Under the pieces are notes generated by a model. That model was not told where the DNA came from. It was given only the letters and a program-made list of their open reading frames with translations, and made no database searches. DNA of 64,000 bases. Origin: Lasioglossum baleicum (lineage: Eukaryota; Arthropoda; Insecta; Hymenoptera; Halictidae). Positions 52,501 to 63,129 of this stretch are shown one piece after another. Made by a program: the position numbers and the translations under genes. The stretch's first letter is position 1, and each line of letters opens with the position of its first letter. The stretch is taken from contig NC_134930.1 of assembly GCF_051020765.1 (NCBI RefSeq), forward strand, positions 5,952,001-6,016,000. Reading direction: 5' to 3'.

Positions 52501-54050
52501 AAGAAGGTAGTGTATACCAGTTCGGGGGCGAAACCGGTGAGTCCCATCTCGGCCTCATGGCTAAGAAGGTAGTGTATACCTGTTCGCGGACGACACCGAT
52601 CAGTCCCATCTCGGCCTCGTGGCTAAGAAGGTAGTGTATACCAGATCCGGACGACACCGGTAAGTCCCTTCTCGGCCTCATGGCTAAGAAGGTAGTGTAT
52701 ACCAGTTCGGGGACGAAACCGGTGAGTCCCAACTCGGCCTCATGGCTAAGATGGTAGTGTATACCAGTCCCGGGGGCACCGGTAAGTCCCTTCTCGGCCT
52801 CATGGCTAAGAAGGTAGTGTATACCAGTTCGGGGACGAAACCGGTGAATCCCATCTTGGCCTCCTGGCTAAGAAGGTAGTGTATACCTGTTCGCGGAAGA
52901 CACCGATCAGTCCCATCTCGGCCTCATGGCTAAGAAGGTAGTGTATACCAGTTCGGGGACGAAACCGGTGAGTCCCATCTCGGCCTCATGGCTAAGATGG
53001 TAGTGTATACCTGTTCGCGGACGACACCGGTAAGTCCCTTCTCGGCCTCATGGCTAAGAAGGTAGTGTATACCTGTTCGCGGACGACACCGATCAGTCCC
53101 ATCTCGGCCACATGGCTAAGAAGGTAGTGTATACCTGTTCGCGGACAACACCGATCAGTCCCACCTCTGCCTCATGGCTAAGAAGGTAGTGTATACCAGT
53201 TCCGGACGACACCGGTGAGTCCCATCTCGGCCTCATGGCTAAGAAGGTAGTGTATACCTTTTCGCGGACGACACCGATCAGTCCCTTCTCGGCCTCATGG
53301 CTAAGAAGGTAGTGTATACCAGTTCGGGGACGAAACCGGTGAGTCCCATCTCGGCCTCATGGCTAAGAAGGTAGTGTATACCTGTTCGCGGACGACACCG
53401 ATCAGTCCCATCTCGGCCTCATGGCTAAGAAGGTAGTGTATACCAGTTCGGGGACGAAACCGGTGAGTCCCACCTCGGCCTCATGGCTAAGAAGGTAGTG
53501 TATACCTGTTCGCGGACGACACCGATCAGTCCCATCTCGGCCTCATGGCTAAGAAGGTAGTGTATACCTGTTCGCGGACAACACCGATCAGTCCCATCTC
53601 TGCCTCATGGCTAAGAAGGTAGTGTATACCAGTTCCGGACGACACCGGTGAGTCCCATCTCGGCCTCATGGCTAAGAAGGTAGTGTATACCTGTTCGCGG
53701 ACGACACCGATCAGTCCCTTCTCGGCCGCATGGCTAAGAAGGTAGTGTATACCAGTTCGGGGACGAAACCGGTGAGTCCCACCTCGGCCTCATAGCTAAG
53801 AAGGTAGTGTATACCTGTTCGCGGACGACACCGATCAGTCCCATCTCGGCCTCATGGCTAAGAAGGTAGTGTATACCAGTTCCGGACGACACCGGTAAGT
53901 CCCTTCTCGGCCTCATGGCTAAGGAGGTAGTGTATACCAGTTCGGGGACGAAACCGGTGAGTCCCACCTCGGCCTCATAGCTAAGAAGGTAGTGTATACC
54001 TGTTCGCGGACGACACCGATCAGTCCCTTCTCGGCCTCATGGCTAAGAAG
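46080..54050 (+). repeat. 4,136 bp (67-monomer) higher-order repeat, about two copies
   Basis: Markers at 46,080, 46,823, 47,378, 47,686, 48,363 and 49,598 recur at 50,216, 50,959, 51,514, 51,822, 52,499 and 53,734, all at offset 4,136 bp. The correspondence stops near 54.05 kb: the left partner has CCCACCTCGG after a beta unit and the right has CCCATCTCGG. 4,136 equals 3,518 plus 618, so the length reflects an inserted 10-monomer duplication. Confidence 0.85.
49320..50555 (+). repeat. 618 bp (10-monomer) tandem duplication
   Basis: The units around 49,320-49,937 recur at 49,938-50,555: the GGCCGCATGG unit before 49,598 recurs before 50,216, with CCCACCTCGG, CCTCATAGCT and CTAAGGAGG following in both. 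The first copy has CTGTTCGCGG where the second has CTGATCGCGG, so they are not identical. The same pair is seen near 56.85-58.08 kb inside the second 7,528 bp unit, but is absent near 53.7 kb and 61.3 kb. Confidence 0.85.
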
Positions 54051-54059
54051 GTAGTGTAT

Positions 54060-54722
54060 ACCAGTTCGGGGACGAAACCGGTGAGTCCCATCTCGGCCTC
54101 ATGGCTAAGAAGGTAGTGTATACCTGTTCGCGGACGACACCGATCAGTCCCATCTCGGCCTCATGGCTAAGATGGTAGTGTATACCAGTTCCGGACGACA
54201 CCGGTGAGCCCCTTCTCGGCCTCATGGCTAAGTAGGTAGTGTATACCAGTTCCGGACGACACCGGTAAGTCCCTTCTCGGCCTCATTGCTAAGAAGGTAG
54301 TGTATACCTGTTCGCGGACGACACCGATCAGTCCCATCTCGGCCACATGGCTAAGAAGGTAGTGTATACCAGTTCCGGACGACACCGGTAAGTCCCTTCT
54401 CGGCCTCATGGCTAAGAATGTAGTATATACCAGTTCGGGGACGACACCGATCAGTCCCATCTCGGCCTCATGGCTAAGAAGGTAGTGTATACCAGTTCCG
54501 GACGACACCGGTAAGTCCCTTCTCGGCCTCGTGGCTAAGAAGGTAGTGTATACCAGTTCGGGGACGAAACCGGTGAGTCCCATCTCGGCCTCATGGCTAA
54601 GAAGGTGGTGTATACCTGTTCGCGGACGACACCGATCAGTCCCATCTCGGCCTCATGGCTAAGAAGGTAGTGTATACCAGTTCGGGGACGAAACCGGTGA
54701 GTCCCATCTCGGCCTCATGGCT
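54060..54722 (+). repeat. Rare-variant block, copy 1
   Basis: About eleven monomers with variants scarce elsewhere: GAGCCCCTTCTCGG with CTAAGTAGG (54,205-54,235), CCTCATTGCTAAG, AAGAATGTAGTATATACC (near 54,416), GGGGACGACACCGATCAG, CCTCGTGGC and AAGGTGGTGTATACC. The GAGCCCC and CTAAGTAGG pair is otherwise seen only near 61 and 4,874, more than 49 kb away. Confidence 0.8.
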
Positions 54723-57700
54723 AAGAAGGTAGTGTATACCAGTTCGGGGACGAAACCGGTGAGTCCCATCTCGGCCTCATGGCTAAGAAGGTAGTGTATA
54801 CCTGTTAGCGGACGACACCGATCAGTCCCATCTCGGCCTCATGGCTAAGAAGGTAGTGTATACCAGTTCCGGACGACACCGGTAAGTCCCTTCTCGGCCA
54901 CATGGCTAAGAAGGTAGTGTATACCAGTTCGGGGACGAAACCGGTGAGTCCCATCTCGGCCTCATGGCTAAGAAGGTAGTGTATACCTGTTCGCGGACGA
55001 CACCGATCAGTCCCATCTCGGCCTCATGGCTAAGAAGGTAGTGTATACCAGTTCCGGAAGAAACCGGTGAGTCCAATCTCGGCCTCATGGCTAAGAAGGT
55101 AGTGTATACCTGTTCGCGGACGACACCGATCAGTTCCATCTCGGCCTCATGGCTAAGAAGGTAGTGTATACCAGTTCCGGACGACACCGGTAAGTCCCTT
55201 CTCGGCCTCATGGCTAAGAAGGTAGTGTATACCAGTTCGGGGACGAAACCGGTGAGTCCCATCTCGGCCTCATGGCTAAGAAGGTAGTGTATACCTGTTC
55301 GCGGACGACACCGATCAGTCCCATCTCGGCCTCATGGCTAAGGAGGTAGTGTATACCAGTTCCGGACGACACCGGTGAGTCCCATCTCGGCCTCATGGCT
55401 AAGAAGGTAGTGTATACCAGTTCGGGGACGAAACCGGTGTCCCATCTCGGCCTCATGGCTAAGAAGGTAGTGTATACCTGTTCGGGGACGACACCGGTGT
55501 GTCTCATCTCGACCTCATGGCTAAGAAGGTAGTGTATAGCAGTTCCGGACGACACCGGTAAGTCCCTTCTCGGCTTCATGGCTAAGAAGGTAGTGTATAC
55601 CAGTTCGGGGACGAAACCGGTGAGTCCCATCTCGGCCTCATGGCTAAGAAGGTAGTGTATACCTGTTCGCGGACGACACCGATCAGTCCCATCTCGGCCA
55701 CATCGCTAAGAAGGTAGTGTATACCTGTTCGCGGACAACACCGATCAGTCCCATCTCGGCCTCATGGCTAAGAAGGTAGTGTATACCAGTTCCGGACGAC
55801 ACCGGTGAGTCCCATCTCGGCCTCATGGCTAAGAAGGTAGTGTATACCTGTTCGCGGACGACACCGATCAGTCCCTTCTCGGCCTCATGGCTAAGAAGGT
55901 AGTGTATACCAGTTCGGGGGCGAAACCGGTGAGTCCCATCTCGGCCTCATGGCTAAGAAGGTAGTGTATACCTGTTCGCGGACGACACCGATCAGTCCCA
56001 TCTCGGCCTCGTGGCTAAGAAGGTAGTGTATACCAGATCCGGACGACACCGGTAAGTCCCTTCTCGGCCTCATGGCTAAGAAGGTAGTGTATACCAGTTC
56101 GGGGACGAAACCGGTGAGTCCCAACTCGGCCTCATGGCTAAGATGGTAGTGTATACCAGTCCCGGGGGCACCGGTAAGTCCCTTCTCGGCCTCATGGCTA
56201 AGAAGGTAGTGTATACCAGTTCGGGGACGAAACCGGTGAATCCCATCTTGGCCTCCTGGCTAAGAAGGTAGTGTATACCTGTTCGCGGAAGACACCGATC
56301 AGTCCCATCTCGGCCTCATGGCTAAGAAGGTAGTGTATACCAGTTCGGGGACGAAACCGGTGAGTCCCATCTCGGCCTCATGGCTAAGATGGTAGTGTAT
56401 ACCTGTTCGCGGACGACACCGGTAAGTCCCTTCTCGGCCTCATGGCTAAGAAGGTAGTGTATACCTGTTCGCGGACGACACCGATCAGTCCCATCTCGGC
56501 CACATGGCTAAGAAGGTAGTGTATACCTGTTCGCGGACAACACCGATCAGTCCCATCTCTGCCTCATGGCTAAGAAGGTAGTGTATACCAGTTCCGGACG
56601 ACACCGGTGAGTCCCATCTCGGCCTCATGGCTAAGAAGGTAGTGTATACCTTTTCGCGGACGACACCGATCAGTCCCTTCTCGGCCTCATGGCTAAGAAG
56701 GTAGTGTATACCAGTTCGGGGACGAAACCGGTGAGTCCCATCTCGGCCTCATGGCTAAGAAGGTAGTGTATACCTGTTCGCGGACGACACCGATCAGTCC
56801 CATCTCGGCCTCATGGCTAAGAAGGTAGTGTATACCAGTTCGGGGACGAAACCGGTGAGTCCCACCTCGGCCTCATGGCTAAGAAGGTAGTGTATACCTG
56901 TTCGCGGACGACACCGATCAGTCCCATCTCGGCCTCATGGCTAAGAAGGTAGTGTATACCTGTTCGCGGACAACACCGATCAGTCCCATCTCTGCCTCAT
57001 GGCTAAGAAGGTAGTGTATACCAGTTCCGGACGACACCGGTGAGTCCCATCTCGGCCTCATGGCTAAGAAGGTAGTGTATACCTGTTCGCGGACGACACC
57101 GATCAGTCCCTTCTCGGCCGCATGGCTAAGAAGGTAGTGTATACCAGTTCGGGGACGAAACCGGTGAGTCCCACCTCGGCCTCATAGCTAAGAAGGTAGT
57201 GTATACCTGTTCGCGGACGACACCGATCAGTCCCATCTCGGCCTCATGGCTAAGAAGGTAGTGTATACCAGTTCCGGACGACACCGGTAAGTCCCTTCTC
57301 GGCCTCATGGCTAAGGAGGTAGTGTATACCAGTTCGGGGACGAAACCGGTGAGTCCCACCTCGGCCTCATAGCTAAGAAGGTAGTGTATACCTGTTCGCG
57401 GACGACACCGATCAGTCCCTTCTCGGCCTCATGGCTAAGAAGGTAGTGTATACCAGTTCGGGGACGAAACCGGTGAGTCCCACCTCGGCCTCATGGCTAA
57501 GAAGGTAGTGTATACCTGATCGCGGACGACACCGATCAGTCCCATCTCGGCCTCATGGCTAAGAAGGTAGTGTATACCTGTTCGCGGACAACACCGATCA
57601 GTCCCATCTCTGCCTCATGGCTAAGAAGGTAGTGTATACCAGTTCCGGACGACACCGGTGAGTCCCATCTCGGCCTCATGGCTAAGAAGGTAGTGTATAC

Positions 57701-60700
57701 CTGTTCGCGGACGACACCGATCAGTCCCTTCTCGGCCGCATGGCTAAGAAGGTAGTGTATACCAGTTCGGGGACGAAACCGGTGAGTCCCACCTCGGCCT
57801 CATAGCTAAGAAGGTAGTGTATACCTGTTCGCGGACGACACCGATCAGTCCCATCTCGGCCTCATGGCTAAGAAGGTAGTGTATACCAGTTCCGGACGAC
57901 ACCGGTAAGTCCCTTCTCGGCCTCATGGCTAAGGAGGTAGTGTATACCAGTTCGGGGACGAAACCGGTGAGTCCCACCTCGGCCTCATAGCTAAGAAGGT
58001 AGTGTATACCTGTTCGCGGACGACACCGATCAGTCCCTTCTCGGCCTCATGGCTAAGAAGGTAGTGTATACCAGTTCGGGGACGAAACCGGTAAGTCCCA
58101 TCTCGGCCTCATGGCTAAGAAGGTAGTGTATACCTGTTCGCGGACGACACCGATCAGTCCCATCTCGGCCTCATGGCTAAGAAGGTAGTGTATACCAGTT
58201 CGGGGACGAAACCGGTGAGTCCCATCTCGGCCTCATGGCTAAGAAGGTAGTGTATACCTGTTCGCGGACGACACCGATCAGTCCCATCTCGGCCACATGG
58301 CTAAGAAGGTAGTGTATACCAGTTCGGGGACGAAACCGGTGAGTCCCATCTCGGCCTCATGGCTAAGAAGGTAGTGTATACCTGTTCGCGGACTACACCG
58401 ATCAGTACCATCTCGGCCTCATGGCTAAGAAGGTAGTGTATACCAGTTCGCGGTCGACACCAATCAGTCCCATCTCGGCCTCATGACTAAGAAGGTAGTG
58501 TATACCAGTTCGGGGACGAAACCGGTGAGTCCCATCTCGGCCTCATGGCTAAGAAGGTAGTGTATACCTGTTCGCGGACAACACCGATCAGTCCCATCTC
58601 GGCCTCATGGCTAAGAAGGTAGTGTATACCAGTTCCGGACGACACCGGTGAGTCCCATCTCGGCCTCATGGCTAAGAAGGTAGTGTATACCTGTTCGCGG
58701 ACGACACCGATCAGTCCCATCTCGGCCTCATGGCTAAGAAGGTAGTGTATACCAGTTCCGGACGAAACCGGTGAGTCCAACCTCGGCCTCATGGCTAAGA
58801 AGGTAGTGTATACCTGTTCGCGGACGACACCGATCAGTCCCATCTCGGCCTCATGGCTAAGAAGGTAGTGTATACCAGTTCGGGGACGAAACCGGTGAGT
58901 CCCATCTCGGCCTCATGGCTAAGAAGGTAGTGTATACCTGTTAGCGGACGACACCGATCAGTCCCATCTCGGCCTCATGGCTAAGAAGGTAGTGTATACC
59001 AGTTCCGGACGACACCGGTAAGTCCCTTCTCGGCCACATGGCTAAGAAGGTAGTGTATACCAGTTCGGGGACGAAACCGGTGAGTCCCATCTCGGCCTCA
59101 TGGCTAAGAAGGTAGTGTATACCTGTTCGCGGACGACACCGATCAGTCCCATCTCGGCCTCATGGCTAAGAAGGTAGTGTATACCAGTTCCGGAAGAAAC
59201 CGGTGAGTCCAATCTCGGCCTCATGGCTAAGAAGGTAGTGTATACCTGTTCGCGGACGACACCGATCAGTTCCATCTCGGCCTCATGGCTAAGAAGGTAG
59301 TGTATACCAGTTCCGGACGACACCGGTAAGTCCCTTCTCGGCCTCATGGCTAAGAAGGTAGTGTATACCAGTTCGGGGACGAAACCGGTGAGTCCCATCT
59401 CGGCCTCATGGCTAAGAAGGTAGTGTATACCTGTTCGCGGACGACACCGATCAGTCCCATCTCGGCCTCATGGCTAAGGAGGTAGTGTATACCAGTTCCG
59501 GACGACACCGGTGAGTCCCATCTCGGCCTCATGGCTAAGAAGGTAGTGTATACCAGTTCGGGGACGAAACCGGTGTCCCATCTCGGCCTCATGGCTAAGA
59601 AGGTAGTGTATACCTGTTCGGGGACGACACCGGTGTGTCTCATCTCGACCTCATGGCTAAGAAGGTAGTGTATAGCAGTTCCGGACGACACCGGTAAGTC
59701 CCTTCTCGGCTTCATGGCTAAGAAGGTAGTGTATACCAGTTCGGGGACGAAACCGGTGAGTCCCATCTCGGCCTCATGGCTAAGAAGGTAGTGTATACCT
59801 GTTCGCGGACGACACCGATCAGTCCCATCTCGGCCACATCGCTAAGAAGGTAGTGTATACCTGTTCGCGGACAACACCGATCAGTCCCATCTCGGCCTCA
59901 TGGCTAAGAAGGTAGTGTATACCAGTTCCGGACGACACCGGTGAGTCCCATCTCGGCCTCATGGCTAAGAAGGTAGTGTATACCTGTTCGCGGACGACAC
60001 CGATCAGTCCCTTCTCGGCCTCATGGCTAAGAAGGTAGTGTATACCAGTTCGGGGGCGAAACCGGTGAGTCCCATCTCGGCCTCATGGCTAAGAAGGTAG
60101 TGTATACCTGTTCGCGGACGACACCGATCAGTCCCATCTCGGCCTCGTGGCTAAGAAGGTAGTGTATACCAGATCCGGACGACACCGGTAAGTCCCTTCT
60201 CGGCCTCATGGCTAAGAAGGTAGTGTATACCAGTTCGGGGACGAAACCGGTGAGTCCCAACTCGGCCTCATGGCTAAGATGGTAGTGTATACCAGTCCCG
60301 GGGGCACCGGTAAGTCCCTTCTCGGCCTCATGGCTAAGAAGGTAGTGTATACCAGTTCGGGGACGAAACCGGTGAATCCCATCTTGGCCTCCTGGCTAAG
60401 AAGGTAGTGTATACCTGTTCGCGGAAGACACCGATCAGTCCCATCTCGGCCTCATGGCTAAGAAGGTAGTGTATACCAGTTCGGGGACGAAACCGGTGAG
60501 TCCCATCTCGGCCTCATGGCTAAGATGGTAGTGTATACCTGTTCGCGGACGACACCGGTAAGTCCCTTCTCGGCCTCATGGCTAAGAAGGTAGTGTATAC
60601 CTGTTCGCGGACGACACCGATCAGTCCCATCTCGGCCACATGGCTAAGAAGGTAGTGTATACCTGTTCGCGGACAACACCGATCAGTCCCACCTCTGCCT

Positions 60701-62250
60701 CATGGCTAAGAAGGTAGTGTATACCAGTTCCGGACGACACCGGTGAGTCCCATCTCGGCCTCATGGCTAAGAAGGTAGTGTATACCTTTTCGCGGACGAC
60801 ACCGATCAGTCCCTTCTCGGCCTCATGGCTAAGAAGGTAGTGTATACCAGTTCGGGGACGAAACCGGTGAGTCCCATCTCGGCCTCATGGCTAAGAAGGT
60901 AGTGTATACCTGTTCGCGGACGACACCGATCAGTCCCATCTCGGCCTCATGGCTAAGAAGGTAGTGTATACCAGTTCGGGGACGAAACCGGTGAGTCCCA
61001 CCTCGGCCTCATGGCTAAGAAGGTAGTGTATACCTGTTCGCGGACGACACCGATCAGTCCCATCTCGGCCTCATGGCTAAGAAGGTAGTGTATACCTGTT
61101 CGCGGACAACACCGATCAGTCCCATCTCTGCCTCATGGCTAAGAAGGTAGTGTATACCAGTTCCGGACGACACCGGTGAGTCCCATCTCGGCCTCATGGC
61201 TAAGAAGGTAGTGTATACCTGTTCGCGGACGACACCGATCAGTCCCTTCTCGGCCGCATGGCTAAGAAGGTAGTGTATACCAGTTCGGGGACGAAACCGG
61301 TGAGTCCCACCTCGGCCTCATAGCTAAGAAGGTAGTGTATACCTGTTCGCGGACGACACCGATCAGTCCCATCTCGGCCTCATGGCTAAGAAGGTAGTGT
61401 ATACCAGTTCCGGACGACACCGGTAAGTCCCTTCTCGGCCTCATGGCTAAGGAGGTAGTGTATACCAGTTCGGGGACGAAACCGGTGAGTCCCACCTCGG
61501 CCTCATAGCTAAGAAGGTAGTGTATACCTGTTCGCGGACGACACCGATCAGTCCCTTCTCGGCCTCATGGCTAAGAAGGTAGTGTATACCAGTTCGGGGA
61601 CGAAACCGGTGAGTCCCATCTCGGCCTCATGGCTAAGAAGGTAGTGTATACCTGTTCGCGGACGACACCGATCAGTCCCATCTCGGCCTCATGGCTAAGA
61701 TGGTAGTGTATACCAGTTCCGGACGACACCGGTGAGCCCCTTCTCGGCCTCATGGCTAAGTAGGTAGTGTATACCAGTTCCGGACGACACCGGTAAGTCC
61801 CTTCTCGGCCTCATTGCTAAGAAGGTAGTGTATACCTGTTCGCGGACGACACCGATCAGTCCCATCTCGGCCACATGGCTAAGAAGGTAGTGTATACCAG
61901 TTCCGGACGACACCGGTAAGTCCCTTCTCGGCCTCATGGCTAAGAATGTAGTATATACCAGTTCGGGGACGACACCGATCAGTCCCATCTCGGCCTCATG
62001 GCTAAGAAGGTAGTGTATACCAGTTCCGGACGACACCGGTAAGTCCCTTCTCGGCCTCGTGGCTAAGAAGGTAGTGTATACCAGTTCGGGGACGAAACCG
62101 GTGAGTCCCATCTCGGCCTCATGGCTAAGAAGGTGGTGTATACCTGTTCGCGGACGACACCGATCAGTCCCATCTCGGCCTCATGGCTAAGAAGGTAGTG
62201 TATACCAGTTCGGGGACGAAACCGGTGAGTCCCATCTCGGCCTCATGGCT
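54723..62250 (+). repeat. 7,528 bp supra-repeat, copy 2
   Basis: Tandem copy of 47,195-54,722. It ends where copy 1 continues into a CTGTTAGCGG unit (54,804) and copy 2 instead has a normal CTGTTCGCGG alpha unit (near 62,332). Retention of every private variant checked marks this as one of the youngest events in the window, or as an assembly duplication. Confidence 0.88.
61588..62250 (+). repeat. Rare-variant block, copy 2
   Basis: Same series as 54,060-54,722 at offset 7,528 bp. It ends the second 7,528 bp unit. The next kilobase has related but different variants: CTTCTCGACCTC near 62,480 and 62,606, AAGAAGTTAGTG near 62,565, CATGGCTAGGAAGG near 62,678, ACCGGTTTGTCCC near 63,149 and GTAGTATATACC near 63,061. 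Confidence 0.8.
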
Positions 62251-63129
62251 AAGAAGGTAGTGTATACCAGTTCGGGGACGAAACCGGTGAGTCCCATCTC
62301 GGCCTCATGGCTAAGAAGGTAGTGTATACCTGTTCGCGGACGACACCGATCAGTCCCATCTCGGCCTCATGGCTAAGAAGGTAGTGTATACCAGTTCCGG
62401 ACGACACCGGTGAGTCCCATCTCGGCCTCATGGCTAAGAAGGTAGTGTATACCTGTTCGCGGACGACACCGATCAGTCCCTTCTCGACCTCATGGCTAAG
62501 AAGGTAGTGTATACCAGTTCGGGGACGAAACCGGTGAGTCCCATCTCGGCCTCATGGCTAAGAAGTTAGTGTATACCTGTTCGCGGACGACACCGATCAG
62601 TCCCTTCTCGACCTCATGGCTAAGAAGGTAGTGTATACCAGTTCGGGGACGAAACCGGTGAGTCCCATCTCGGCTTCATGGCTAGGAAGGTAGTGTATAC
62701 CTGTTCGCGGACGACACCGATCAGTCCCATCTCGGCCACATCGCTAAGAAGGTAGTGTATACCAGTTCCGGACGACACCGGTGAGTCCCATCTCGGCCTC
62801 ATGGCTAAGAAGGTAGTGTATACCTGTTCGCGGACGACACCGATCAGTCCCTTCTCGGCCTCATGGCTAAGAAGGTAGTGTATACCAGTTCGGGGACGAA
62901 ACCGGTGAGTCCCACCTCGGCCTCATGGCTAAGAAGGTAGTGTATACCTGTTCGCGGACGACACCCATCAGTCCCATCTCTGCCTCATGGCTAAGAAGGT
63001 AGTGTATACCAGTTCCGGACGACACCGGTAAGTCCCTTCTCGGCCTCATGGCTAAGAAGGTAGTATATACCAGTTCGGGGACGACACCGATCAGTCCCAT
63101 CTCGGCCTCATGGCTAAGAAGGTAGTGTA

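Larger units (their letters stand above)
47195..54722 (+). repeat. 7,528 bp supra-repeat, copy 1
   Basis: From the beta unit near 47.2 kb to the beta unit near 54.7 kb, every marker compared recurs 7,528 bp to the right. These include rare changes such as CTGATCGCGG (49,989 and 57,517), CCCACCTCTGCC (53,159 and 60,687), CCTCATTGCTAAG (54,282 and 61,810) and AAGGTGGTGTATACC (54,604 and 62,132). It contains the 4,136 bp repeat and a 618 bp duplication. I saw no mismatch at the positions checked, but did not align every base. Confidence 0.88.
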
